64,000 nucleotides of DNA, from contig NZ_JABAIT010000009.1 in the NCBI RefSeq assembly GCF_012843265.1, forward strand, positions 1 to 64,000. Reading direction: 5' to 3'. Below are positions 10,133 through 18,707 of the stretch, piece after piece (position 1 is the first letter of the stretch; each line of letters opens with the position of its first letter). A program made the translations under genes and the position numbers. The notes under the pieces are model-generated. The model searched no databases, was not told where the DNA came from, and saw nothing but the letters and a program-made list of their open reading frames with translations. This DNA is from Bacillus sp. DNRA2 (lineage in GTDB: Bacteria > Bacillota > Bacilli > Bacillales > Cytobacillaceae).

Positions 10133-10324
10133 TTAAAGTAGTTCAAACTGGAATGCAAGTGCGAGTAGGATGAGGATGGTTAGAAATAGGACATCAAAGG
10201 TTGTTGGTAAGAATATTGTGCGAATCCCCTGAAATACACAAAAAGGAATAATAAATTGCCCACACACATTACGGAACGTTCGAAGCCATGGCGGAAGGGT
10301 ATAGGGACTGTATTTACGCTTCAA
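10133..10324 (-). CDS. Small membrane protein of unknown function
   Basis: A 63-residue protein from TTG 10324, chosen because the minus strand reads AAGGGGG about seven bases before it. The N-terminal part is basic and aromatic (KYSPYTLPPWLRTFRN), with a candidate amphipathic or membrane segment around IIPFCVFQGIRTIFL and a clear C-terminal helix (DVLFLTILILLALAF). It runs convergent to ysxE and its stop abuts the palindrome. I do not recognise a named family; the composition and ribosome binding site argue that it is real. Confidence 0.55.
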   Translation of the reverse strand: MKRKYSPYTLPPWLRTFRNVCGQFIIPFCVFQGIRTIFLPTTFDVLFLTILILLALAFQFELL

Positions 10325-10356
10325 CTTTGAATCCCCCTTCAAACATTTAACTTAAG

Positions 10357-10429
10357 CGGTGTCTAGTGAAAGCCCAATTGCCTATAGGGACAAGCTTCAC
10401 AGGATGAGAGTGGTGCTTGCGCTTTTCTA
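10357..10429. repeat. Dispersed repeat, degenerate copy 1
   Basis: Begins ggtgtctag and ends ttgcgcttttct, the same ends as the longer copies at 59720 and 61379. The interior is shortened and has lost most of its inverted symmetry. Confidence 0.6.
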
Positions 10430-10521
10430 CATTCTATGCCCATTTTTTTTGAAAAGTGCTAACGGGTGACAAAACATTTCCAATGAAAATGTATATACTA
10501 GAAAAAAATCGGCAAAGATGA

Positions 10522-10554
10522 TTGACGCAAGTCCCTCTTTTTGGGTAGTATAAT
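10522..10554 (+). promoter_or_regulatory. valS: Candidate valS promoter
   Basis: TTGACG at 10522-10527 may be a -35, with TAGTAT at 10546-10551 (18-base spacer) or TATAAT at 10549-10554 (21-base spacer) as the -10. It lies just upstream of the T-box leader, where a promoter is required. Confidence 0.5.
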
Positions 10555-10599
10555 TTATGAACAATTTTTCCGCACAAAAGAAGCGGAGCATACAAATGA

Positions 10600-10851
10600 A
10601 AACATTGCGAAGATAGGGAAGAGTACAATGTTTATCTGTTTTCTAGAGAGGGAAGTGTTAGCTGAAAGCTTCCTAAACAGACCATTGGAAGGTCGCCCTT
10701 GAGCATCTCCAGCGAACACTTATCAGTAGTTGGAGACGGGACATCCGTTAAAGGTTCAAGTGCCAATTAGCGCGAATACTGTGCTAACTGGAATAAAGGT
10801 GGTACCGCGAAGCTAACTCCATTCGTCCTTTTAATGACGAATGGGGTTTTT
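10600..10851 (+). promoter_or_regulatory. T-box leader of valS, valine specifier GTC
   Basis: The leader senses uncharged tRNA(Val) and controls termination before valS. Visible parts include GAAGAGTA in the 5' side of Stem I, paired segments caatg/cattg and tctgttt/aaacaga, and the AGAGAG region. The 3' side of the specifier loop is gaaggtcg, which holds GTC at 10692-10694, a valine codon. The T-box sequence aaaggtggtaccgcg is at 10795-10809, with the TGGT that pairs to the tRNA end. The terminator stem is ctccattcgtc/gacgaatgggg followed by a T run at about 10817-10851. Confidence 0.93.
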
Positions 10852-10919
10852 TGTTTTTCAAAAAAACATCAAGTTGTACGGATGTACATATTAATTTTTT
10901 CAAAAATGGAGGTAAACAA

Positions 10920-13565
10920 ATGGAAACGAAAGAAATTTCAATGCCAACCAAATACGATCCGCAGTCGATCGAACAAGGCCGCTATGATTGGTGGTTACAA
11001 GGTAAATTTTTCGAGGCGAAGGGTGACGCTAACAAGCAGCCTTACACAATCGTGATTCCACCGCCAAACGTAACCGGAAAGCTCCACTTAGGTCACGCTT
11101 GGGATACAACCCTTCAAGATATTTTAACTAGAATGAAGCGGATGCAGGGCTATGATGTTTTATGGTTGCCAGGTATGGACCATGCCGGAATCGCTACGCA
11201 AGCTAAAGTTGAAGAAAAGCTACGCGGTGAAGGGAAAAGCCGTTACGATTTAGGTCGTGAGAAATTTGTTGAGGAAACATGGAGATGGAAGGAAGAGTAT
11301 GCAGGACATATTCGCCAGCAATGGTCAAAGCTTGGCCTTGGTTTAGATTATACGCGTGAGCGCTTTACGCTTGATGAAGGCCTTTCTGATGCCGTTAAAG
11401 AAGTCTTCGTTTCTCTTTACAAAAAAGGTTTAATTTATCGTGGTGAATACATTATTAACTGGGATCCATCAACCAAAACTGCCTTGTCCGATATTGAGGT
11501 TATTTACAAGGATGTTCAAGGTGCCTTCTATCATATGAAATATCCGTTTGCTGATGGCTCAGGTCACATTGAAGTAGCAACAACTCGTCCGGAAACAATG
11601 CTTGGTGATACGGCGGTAGCTGTTCATCCTGAGGATCCACGCTACAAACACATGATTGGAAAAACAGTGATTCTGCCAATCGTTGGTCGTGAAATCCCAA
11701 TCGTTGGCGATGATTATGTTGATATGGAATTCGGTTCAGGGGCGGTTAAAATTACCCCAGCTCATGACCCGAACGATTTTGAAGTTGGAAACCGCCACAA
11801 TCTAGAACGCGTGTTAGTGATGAATGAAGACGGCACGATGAATGCACGCGCCGGCAAATACCAAGGTATGGACCGCTTCGAATGCCGTAAGCAAATCGTC
11901 AAAGACCTTCAAGAGCAGGGTGTTCTGTTCAAAATTGAGGAACACTTACACTCAGTAGGTCACTCTGAGCGCAGTGGCGCAGTAGTTGAGCCTTATCTTT
12001 CCACGCAATGGTTTGTAAAAATGCAACCATTAGCTAATGCTGCTATTGCCTTACAGGAAAAAGAAGACAAGGTAAACTTTGTACCAGAACGTTTCGAGAA
12101 AACATACTTGCGCTGGATGGAAAACATTCGTGACTGGTGTATTTCCCGTCAGCTTTGGTGGGGTCATCGCATTCCAGCATGGTACCACAAAGAAACAGGC
12201 GAAATTTACGTAGAAAACGAGCCACCGGCTGATAGCGAAAACTGGGTACAGGACAATGACGTTTTGGATACTTGGTTCTCATCTGCATTATGGCCATTTT
12301 CAACCTTAGGCTGGCCAAATGCGGAAGCTGCCGATTACAAGCGTTACTACCCAACAGCAGCCCTTGTAACTGGCTACGATATCATTTTCTTCTGGGTATC
12401 CCGAATGATTTTCCAAGGTATCGAGTTCACGGGTGGACGTCCGTTTAATGACGTATTAATTCACGGCTTAGTTCGTGATGCACAAGGCCGCAAGATGAGT
12501 AAATCGCTTGGCAATGGTGTGGACCCAATGGAGGTAATCGACCAATACGGTGCCGACTCCTTGCGCTACTTCTTATCAACAGGAAGCTCACCAGGTCAAG
12601 ATCTGCGTTATAGCACAGAAAAGGTAGAAGCAACTTGGAACTTTGCTAATAAAATTTGGAACGCATCTCGCTTTGCCTTAATGAATATGGACGGAATGAC
12701 TTATGACGAAATCGATCTAAGCGGTGAAAAATCAGTAGCCGATAAATGGATTTTAACTCGTTTAAACGAAACAATTGAAAACGTAACGCGCCTATCTGAC
12801 CGCTACGAATTCGGTGAAGTTGGCCGTTATCTCTACAACTTCATCTGGGATGATTTCTGTGACTGGTATATCGAAATGGCGAAACTCCCACTATACGGTG
12901 ACGATGAAGCAGCGAAGAAAACAACTCGCTCAATTTTAGCGTATGTGTTGGATCAAACGATGCGCCTGTTACATCCATTTATGCCATTTATTACCGAAGA
13001 AATCTGGCAGAACCTGCCACACGCTGGTGAGTCGATCACAACGGCAAGCTGGCCAGTAGTTGACCCAGCATTAGTTGACGATCAGGCGTCTAGCGAAATG
13101 AAGCTATTAGTGGAGATCATTCGCTCCGTTCGTAACAGTCGTGCCGAGGTAAACACACCGCTAAGCAAGAAAATCAAAATGGTGCTGAAAGCTAAGGATG
13201 CTGGTGTTGCGGCAGTTCTTGAAAGCAACCGTGGCTACATCGAGCGTTTCTGTAATCCTGAAGAGCTTGTAATCGGCGTTGACATTGACACACCTGAAAA
13301 GGCGATGACAGCAGTTGTAACAGGTGCTGAAATCTTCTTACCGTTAGCAGGTTTAATCAATTTAGATGAAGAAATTGCTCGTCTCGGAAAAGAGCTTGAT
13401 AAGCTTAACAAAGAGGTTGAACGCGTTCAGAAAAAGCTTAGCAACGAAGGCTTCGTCGCCAAAGCTCCTGCGAAAGTAATCGAAGAAGAACGTGCCAAAG
13501 AAGCAGACTACATCGAAAAACGTGCAGCCGTACAAGAACGCCTAAACGAACTAAAAACACTTTAA
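10920..13565 (+). CDS. valS: Valyl-tRNA synthetase
   Basis: ValS charges tRNA(Val) and edits misacylated threonine. It is a class I synthetase of 881 residues. ATG 10920 is chosen because GGAGG lies about ten bases upstream and the T-box terminator would fall inside any longer reading. The signature HIGH motif appears as HLGHA near residue 53, KMSKS near residue 527, and the C-terminal coiled-coil arm runs over about the last 70 residues ([19 protein letters not shown]). Expression is set by the T-box upstream. folC follows after a palindrome. Confidence 0.97.
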   Translation: METKEISMPTKYDPQSIEQGRYDWWLQGKFFEAKGDANKQPYTIVIPPPNVTGKLHLGHAWDTTLQDILTRMKRMQGYDVLWLPGMDHAGIATQAKVEEKLRGEGKSRYDLGREKFVEETWRWKEEYAGHIRQQWSKLGLGLDYTRERFTLDEGLSDAVKEVFVSLYKKGLIYRGEYIINWDPSTKTALSDIEVIYKDVQGAFYHMKYPFADGSGHIEVATTRPETMLGDTAVAVHPEDPRYKHMIGKTVILPIVGREIPIVGDDYVDMEFGSGAVKITPAHDPNDFEVGNRHNLERVLVMNEDGTMNARAGKYQGMDRFECRKQIVKDLQEQGVLFKIEEHLHSVGHSERSGAVVEPYLSTQWFVKMQPLANAAIALQEKEDKVNFVPERFEKTYLRWMENIRDWCISRQLWWGHRIPAWYHKETGEIYVENEPPADSENWVQDNDVLDTWFSSALWPFSTLGWPNAEAADYKRYYPTAALVTGYDIIFFWVSRMIFQGIEFTGGRPFNDVLIHGLVRDAQGRKMSKSLGNGVDPMEVIDQYGADSLRYFLSTGSSPGQDLRYSTEKVEATWNFANKIWNASRFALMNMDGMTYDEIDLSGEKSVADKWILTRLNETIENVTRLSDRYEFGEVGRYLYNFIWDDFCDWYIEMAKLPLYGDDEAAKKTTRSILAYVLDQTMRLLHPFMPFITEEIWQNLPHAGESITTASWPVVDPALVDDQASSEMKLLVEIIRSVRNSRAEVNTPLSKKIKMVLKAKDAGVAAVLESNRGYIERFCNPEELVIGVDIDTPEKAMTAVVTGAEIFLPLAGLINLDEEIARLGKELDKLNKEVERVQKKLSNEGFVAKAPAKVIEEERAKEADYIEKRAAVQERLNELKTL

Positions 13566-13569
13566 TCCA

Positions 13570-13604
13570 TTAGTGCAGTGGGGGACAGTCCCCCACTGCA
13601 TTAA
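13570..13604. repeat. Palindrome with GGGGGACAGTCCCCC core, second copy
   Basis: Perfect arms of 13 bases (13574-13586 and 13588-13600) extend outwards with a G-T pair and further A-T pairs. The core is identical to that at 10091-10131, and the outer bases are related. It starts five bases after the valS stop and could act as its 3' structure. Confidence 0.85.
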
Positions 13605-13644
13605 AGCGTTAAAACGCGTAAGATTTCTGGAGGTGAACAGAGCT

Positions 13645-14976
13645 ATGTTTCAAACGTATGATGAAGCGTTAGACTGGATTCATGGCCGGCTCCGGCTCGG
13701 CATCAAACCTGGTCTCAAACGAATGGAATGGATGATGGAGCGCCTTAATCATCCTGAACGTAATATCAAAACGATCCACATCGGTGGCACAAACGGCAAA
13801 GGCTCCACGCTAACTTTCCTGCGCAGCATTCTTGAAGAAGCGGGCTACTACGTCGGAACGTTTACGTCGCCTTATTTTGAACACTTCAATGAGCGCATCA
13901 GCATAAATGGTAAACCAATTTCTGACAAAGAAATGCTTGAACTTGCTAACACAATCAAACCACTCGCTGAAGAATTAGAAAAAACCGAACTCGGTGGTCC
14001 GACCGAATTTGAAGTGATAACAGCGATGGCACTTTATTATTTTGCAAAAATTAATCCAGTTGATATCGCCTTATTTGAAGTGGGACTCGGCGGTCGTTTC
14101 GATTCGACTAACGTCATCCATCCGTTGCTATCGATTATCACGAGCATTGGGCTCGACCATACGAATATTCTGGGAGATACATACGAGCAAATTGCCTCAG
14201 AAAAAGCAGGTATCATTAAAAATGGTGTACCAATCATTACTGCGGTGAAACAGCCTGAAGCACAACAGGTTATCCTAGATAAGGCGAAACAAGTAAATGC
14301 ATCGTTATACCAACTCGGTACCGAGTTCAAAGCAACAGACATACTAACTTTACCAAACGGAGCAGAATTTAATTTTAGTTCAGCACTGCTGAAAGCCCTG
14401 AACAAGCTCCAAATTTCAATGCTTGGTCAACATCAAATTGATAATGCCGCACTAGCGGTGATGGCTTCACAAATACTATCCCAGTTTTATGCGTTCCTTT
14501 TTGATGAACAGCAAATTCGTAAAGGTCTAAATAAGGCATATTGGCCAGGGCGCTTCGAACTAATTTCCGCGCAGCCAACCATCATCATCGACGGCGCACA
14601 CAATCAAGAGGGCATCGACGCCCTCGCAAATGAGCTGAAGCAGCGCTATCAAGGCAAACGCATTAACATCTTTTTCACTGCTCTTGCTGATAAAAAACTA
14701 GATAAAATGATCGCAAAACTGGATGAAACTGCAGACAATTTGATCTTTACGCAATTCGACTATCCAAGAGCATCAAAAGCAGAGGATTTAGCAGCGCTAA
14801 GCTCACATCCAAACAAACAAATTGAGCCGGATTGGCGCGAAGGACTCCAACGTCTGTTACAGCAACAAGCGAAGACACTTTCGCAACAAAAAACAGATAA
14901 CGAAATCCTCGTTATCACAGGCTCCCTCTATTTCCTATCAGAGGTGAAGCCATACCTTCTTCAACTGCTAAAATAA
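13645..14976 (+). CDS. folC: Folylpolyglutamate synthase / dihydrofolate synthase
   Basis: FolC adds glutamate to dihydropteroate and extends the polyglutamate tail of folates, using ATP. The 443-residue protein has the Mur-ligase P-loop GGTNGKGST near residue 46, the metal-binding region TEFEVITAMALYYF, the GLDHTNILG motif and the C-terminal IIDGAHNQEG motif. ATG 13645 follows GGAGGTG by nine bases. Longer reading upstream would run through the palindrome and is rejected. It is the last conserved gene before the pilus locus. Confidence 0.95.
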   Translation: MFQTYDEALDWIHGRLRLGIKPGLKRMEWMMERLNHPERNIKTIHIGGTNGKGSTLTFLRSILEEAGYYVGTFTSPYFEHFNERISINGKPISDKEMLELANTIKPLAEELEKTELGGPTEFEVITAMALYYFAKINPVDIALFEVGLGGRFDSTNVIHPLLSIITSIGLDHTNILGDTYEQIASEKAGIIKNGVPIITAVKQPEAQQVILDKAKQVNASLYQLGTEFKATDILTLPNGAEFNFSSALLKALNKLQISMLGQHQIDNAALAVMASQILSQFYAFLFDEQQIRKGLNKAYWPGRFELISAQPTIIIDGAHNQEGIDALANELKQRYQGKRINIFFTALADKKLDKMIAKLDETADNLIFTQFDYPRASKAEDLAALSSHPNKQIEPDWREGLQRLLQQQAKTLSQQKTDNEILVITGSLYFLSEVKPYLLQLLK

Positions 14977-14981
14977 ACACA

Positions 14982-15030
14982 AAGGACAACCCTTGACTTA
15001 TCAACAACGAGGGTTGTCCTTATTTTTTTT
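14982..15030 (+). terminator. Intrinsic terminator of folC
   Basis: Perfect arms aaggacaaccct (14982-14993) and agggttgtcctt (15010-15021) are followed by a run of T residues to 15030. It separates folC from the pilus locus. Confidence 0.92.
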
Positions 15031-15125
15031 TATAACTAATTCATTCGTAATCTTACCTACAACACCGCCCTTTCAACCGCCACAATTACTTCACCTTATT
15101 TGGAGTAAAGGATCTATTATGAAAG

Positions 15126-15170
15126 ATGACATTGGTCGAAATTTAAAATATAATGAAAGATATTGTCGAA
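15126..15170 (+). promoter_or_regulatory. Candidate promoter of pilin cassette A with Spo0A-box-like sites
   Basis: ATGACA (15126-15131) and TATAAT (15149-15154) are 17 bases apart. The spacer contains GGTCGAA (15134-15140), one base off the Spo0A box core TGTCGAA. A perfect TGTCGAA lies at 15164-15170, just past the likely start of transcription. The arrangement suggests Spo0A control, possibly repression, which is an inference. Confidence 0.5.
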
Positions 15171-15224
15171 TAATAATTAGGTAACGATATTGTCCGATTG
15201 TAAACATTTTAGGAGCTGCACATC

Positions 15225-15659
15225 ATGAATATTTTTAACAAGAAAATCGTCTCTGATAAAGGAATGACCTTAGTTGAAATCTTAGCTGCTTTGGTCATTA
15301 TTTCTATCGTTATCGTGTCTCTTCTATCTATGTTTGTTCAATCTGCCCGGTCGACGGAGACCGCAAAGAATAGGGTAGACTCAACCTATATTTCAGAAAC
15401 CGAAATGGAAGCCGTCTACAATATTTCCACAACCACAACTTTAGCAAACAGTTCCACAAAGATAACAACTAATTTAGGTTATTCGAAAATCACAACAGGC
15501 TGTCCAAGTGGCGCATGCTACGCAAAAAAAAGCAATAATCGTTATGTTTTTCTTAATATAAAAGCAAGCGGTGCTGCTGTGATAAAAATTTATCGTGATG
15601 AAACGAAGCAAAAACAGGAAGCGCAAATGGAAATGCTAATAACATGGAAGCAAACGTAG
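15225..15659 (+). CDS. Minor prepilin, PilV-like (cassette A, first gene)
   Basis: A 144-residue class III prepilin. The leader ends in glycine (residues 1-13, SDKG), and the mature protein starts MTLVE with the conserved Glu at +5, followed by a hydrophobic helix (ILAALVIISIVIVSLLSMF). The C-terminal head contains a possible disulfide pair in GCPSGACYAKK. Ribosome binding site AGGAGC precedes ATG 15225. It opens the first of four V-W-X cassettes and would be processed by the peptidase encoded at 31710. PilV/GspI-like is a positional and N-terminal assignment. Confidence 0.85.
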   Translation: MNIFNKKIVSDKGMTLVEILAALVIISIVIVSLLSMFVQSARSTETAKNRVDSTYISETEMEAVYNISTTTTLANSSTKITTNLGYSKITTGCPSGACYAKKSNNRYVFLNIKASGAAVIKIYRDETKQKQEAQMEMLITWKQT

Positions 15660-15668
15660 GTGACAACC

Positions 15669-16082
15669 ATGATCAAAAACAACCGTGGCATGACTCTTGT
15701 CGAGCTTTTGAGTGTACTAGCGCTTTTATCAATGGTCCTCTTGCTTGCAAACTCTGTTCAACTTTTTAGTCAAAAGCAAGTAACCAAGCAGGTTGACGAC
15801 ATCGAGAAACAGACGAATATACGCATCGCCATCAGCACACTAACAAAGGAAATTCGTAGTGCTAATACCGTAACGGTTCAAAACAATGTCTTAACCGTCA
15901 ATTCGGATATATACCAACTCGTCGGAAATACGCTTCAAAAGAATAACCAATCATTTGTCTCGAAAATAAAAAAATTTGAAGTGAGCAAGGATGCTAATAA
16001 AATAACTCTTTTACTAGAAGGTCAATCGACAAACAATCAGAATCCCGTCGTACGAACAACAACGATCTATATCCGGGAATAG
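15669..16082 (+). CDS. Minor prepilin, PilW/GspJ-like (cassette A, second gene)
   Basis: A 137-residue prepilin with a short leader (MIKNNRG), cleavage before MTLVELLSVL, Glu at +5 and a hydrophobic helix to about residue 30. The head has no cysteine and looks like a small beta-rich domain. I prefer ATG 15669, five bases after AGGTGA, over GTG 15660, which overlaps the previous stop. It is tightly linked to its neighbours (9 and 8 bases). Confidence 0.82.
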   Translation: MIKNNRGMTLVELLSVLALLSMVLLLANSVQLFSQKQVTKQVDDIEKQTNIRIAISTLTKEIRSANTVTVQNNVLTVNSDIYQLVGNTLQKNNQSFVSKIKKFEVSKDANKITLLLEGQSTNNQNPVVRTTTIYIRE

Positions 16083-16090
16083 GTGAGACG

Positions 16091-17590
16091 ATGAAAAAGA
16101 CACAGAAAACGCTACGGCTTTTACAAAATGAACAGGGTATTGCGCTTGCTATGGCGTTATTCATAGTAGTGATTGTATCAGTTATGGGGCTCGGTTTGTT
16201 AGGGCTCGCTGCAACCAATCAAAAGCAAAGTGTTGGCGAGCGGAATTATGAATCTACCTACTACATTGCCGAATCTGGTGCAACCTATCGCATGAATGAG
16301 GTTAGCTCTAAAGTGATGGGAATCTATAATAATGCAACAACAGAAACGCAATTTTTTAATAATATAGAAACACAACTGTCTGTTGGTCAACAAGTGATTT
16401 ATGATGATTTTGAAAAGTCATTTGGGGAGCAGCCGAGAGCAGAAACAAAGATTAATAGTCAAACAACAACCTCACCAGAGAGACAATACAAAATTATTTC
16501 CAAAGGAATAATTGGTGACCGAAACAGAATAGTTGAAAAACAGTTCACTATTAAGTGGATTCCCAAAACAAGTGGCGCAAGCTCAATGATTCCAACTGAT
16601 ACGGCTGTCTTTGTGAATAACACAGTAAGCCTTGATGGCGGAGCGATTATTTCAGGTGGTGTCGGCACAAATTCCTCAGCGAATGGTTCGATTATTCTTG
16701 ATGGTGGCTCCACGATTAGTGGTCCAATTTATGTCGGACCGAGTGCAGGTAGCGGAGTAATAACGAAGCCGTCATATATCACAGTGAGTAATCCGACTAA
16801 GATTTCAGCTGTTAAAACGTTTACGCTACCTCCGTTTCCAACGATTCCAACTTTCACAACTCCAGCCAATGAAAAGGTAGTGAGCGGCAATAATAGCTAT
16901 GATGTCATCTCAAACGGTGCTTTGCGAATTGACAACTGGCTTGTCAATGGCTTTACATTGAATATGACTCAAAATCTTAATTTTACTGACATTCGCTTTG
17001 CTTCTGGCTACACTTTAAACATTAATGTGGGGTCGGTGGATCGAAGTATCGTCGTAAATAACCTTGATATGCCAAATGGGTTTATCAACATTGTTGGTAC
17101 TGGGAAATTAACTATTTATGTTAAGGGAAATATCACGATGGGCTCAGGAAGTGTGATAAACACTGGTCAGAATGTAAACAAGCTAAATATTTATTTAAAG
17201 GGCTCCGGAGTTCCGACAACTCCAAAAACACTCACGATAGGTGGAGCACAGAAAATTTATGGCTCACTTTTTGCTGAGGATGCTAATCTAAATTTTACTG
17301 AGGGTTCTGGCTTTCAGGGCCACATTATTACAGGTGGAAAGACTGTGACTATTGATGGTGGAGCCTATGCGATAGCGCAGCTATTTTATGCGCCAAATGC
17401 CACATTCTATGCTTCAGGCGGTGCAACAGTCAAAGGTTCTATCATTGCAAAATCATTAACAGCTGATGGTGGAAGTAGGATTAATTTTACAAACGTGAAC
17501 AACGGGGATTTGCCATTCTTCCCTCCAGATAGTGCATCCGCATCGATGAATGATTTATTAACCAAAAAACCGAGCAGGGAAAGTAAATAA
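16091..17590 (+). CDS. Large PilX-like minor prepilin with beta-helix body (cassette A, third gene)
   Basis: A 499-residue protein. The N-terminus has a prepilin-type leader ending NEQG and a hydrophobic helix starting IALAMALFIVV; position +5 is Met rather than Glu. A PilX N-terminal motif (YIAESGATYRMNE) lies near residue 60. From about residue 170 the protein is rich in Gly, Ser, Thr and Asn, with short rungs such as SLDGGAIISGGV and SIILDGGSTISGPIYVG. The end (LFYAPNATFYASGGATVKG) resembles DUF7305-type C-terminal domains found after PilX N-termini. Lack of Glu5 suggests a tip subunit, as with GspK. Cotranscribed with the two genes upstream and followed by a terminator. Confidence 0.83.
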   Translation: MKKTQKTLRLLQNEQGIALAMALFIVVIVSVMGLGLLGLAATNQKQSVGERNYESTYYIAESGATYRMNEVSSKVMGIYNNATTETQFFNNIETQLSVGQQVIYDDFEKSFGEQPRAETKINSQTTTSPERQYKIISKGIIGDRNRIVEKQFTIKWIPKTSGASSMIPTDTAVFVNNTVSLDGGAIISGGVGTNSSANGSIILDGGSTISGPIYVGPSAGSGVITKPSYITVSNPTKISAVKTFTLPPFPTIPTFTTPANEKVVSGNNSYDVISNGALRIDNWLVNGFTLNMTQNLNFTDIRFASGYTLNINVGSVDRSIVVNNLDMPNGFINIVGTGKLTIYVKGNITMGSGSVINTGQNVNKLNIYLKGSGVPTTPKTLTIGGAQKIYGSLFAEDANLNFTEGSGFQGHIITGGKTVTIDGGAYAIAQLFYAPNATFYASGGATVKGSIIAKSLTADGGSRINFTNVNNGDLPFFPPDSASASMNDLLTKKPSRESK

Positions 17591-17595
17591 TTGAT

Positions 17596-17637
17596 ATGCC
17601 AAAAAGGGAGCTTAAGCTGGGCTCTCTTTTTTGGCAT
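17596..17637. terminator. Terminator after cassette A
   Basis: Nearly perfect arms atgccaaaaagggagc and gctctcttttttggcat, with T runs in the right arm; it can act on both strands. The 180 bases that follow are AT-rich and hold no recognisable gene. Confidence 0.85.
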
Positions 17638-17816
17638 CTACAAATTCTTATTAACACAGTGATTTGTCACTTTACCGGAATATAGGAACTTTTTAATAGA
17701 CAATAAATATTCTCAGAATGTATGATAATTATCAAACCTCTCTATTTAGGAAAATAGTACTATAAATATGGATAATTAATAATTATTGACTGTGCAAAAA
17801 AAGTGAGGTGTTGCTG

Positions 17817-18272
17817 ATGAGGAAGCTGAAACAAATAATAAATCAAGATGGAATAACGCTTCTCGAAGTTCTTCTTTCGATTGTGATTTTGTCCCTCATT
17901 CTTGTCACCATTTTAAATGTTTTTCCACAGATGGGTTTCTTAAATCAACAAAATGAAACAAAGCTACAGGGGATTAATACTGCGCGACAGGTGCTCATCC
18001 AATGGCAAGAAAAAACGGAGGTAAAGAACTTCCTGTTAAATCCGGCCATTAATACCAAACCCGCTTATTTAACAGACCAAGGCGCATATTATGTCTCAGA
18101 AACAACAAGAAATAACCAAAAAGTAATTGTAAAAATTGCTAAAGGTTCAGATTTAGGAGAAAACATCCCGAAAGCAAGCCCAACAAAGGTATATCAAATT
18201 CACGTACAATTGCAGGACATTAAAAATAAAATTATTGGCGAAAGTTTTGGCTACATGGTCGTGGGGGAATAA
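17817..18272 (+). CDS. Minor prepilin, PilV-like (cassette B, first gene)
   Basis: A 151-residue prepilin. The leader ends INQDG, the mature protein begins ITLLE with Glu at +5, and the helix runs VLLSIVILSLILVTIL. Directly after it come FPQMGF and KLQGIN, both shared with the inverted cassette C gene at 21949-22449. The C-terminus ends with an ESFGYMV-like strand, also shared with that gene. ATG 17817 lies eight bases after GTGAGG. It starts the second cassette, three bases before the next gene. Confidence 0.85.
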   Translation: MRKLKQIINQDGITLLEVLLSIVILSLILVTILNVFPQMGFLNQQNETKLQGINTARQVLIQWQEKTEVKNFLLNPAINTKPAYLTDQGAYYVSETTRNNQKVIVKIAKGSDLGENIPKASPTKVYQIHVQLQDIKNKIIGESFGYMVVGE

Positions 18273-18275
18273 GCT

Positions 18276-18707
18276 ATGTATCGTAATGATAAGGGTCTCA
18301 CGCTACTTGAGGTATTGGCAGCAGTTACTATCCTCTCGATTATTGGGATAGTCATCTGGAATGTATATTTTCAGGGATATGAATTTTCGAATGACACGAT
18401 TAAGAAAAGCCAGATTCAGCAGGAAGCCAATTATGTAATCACCTCACTTGCGAATTTTCATCGAGGTTCTGCTACAACTTATCAAATAAAGGTTAATGAA
18501 TGTAAGATTACAGTATCCAACAGTTCTAAAACGCTTGTATTGGAACATCCGCAAATATGCTTCAGTTCAAATTTCACTGGTAATAAATCCGTCAATCCGA
18601 ATCAGGAAAATTTTGATTTTACATTAACTGCGGCCGATAAGAATGACGTACATAATAAAGTGACAATTGAGACTGTCTTATCCCGCTTAAAGAGTGGTGA
18701 TGAATGA
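18276..18707 (+). CDS. Minor prepilin, PilW/GspJ-like (cassette B, second gene)
   Basis: A 143-residue prepilin with the short leader MYRNDKG, mature start LTLLEVLAAVTILS with Glu at +5, then IWNVYFQGY and QQEANYVI, which recur in cassette C (IWNVFFQGY, QQEAN) and partly in cassette D (QQEANYIA). It has two cysteines in the head domain. The next gene's ATG follows the stop directly (18708). Confidence 0.84.
   Translation: MYRNDKGLTLLEVLAAVTILSIIGIVIWNVYFQGYEFSNDTIKKSQIQQEANYVITSLANFHRGSATTYQIKVNECKITVSNSSKTLVLEHPQICFSSNFTGNKSVNPNQENFDFTLTAADKNDVHNKVTIETVLSRLKSGDE

Noticed and set aside
10851-10919. Extended start for valS
   Set aside because: It would include the T-box terminator tail and lacks a binding site; ATG 10920 has GGAGG at the right distance.
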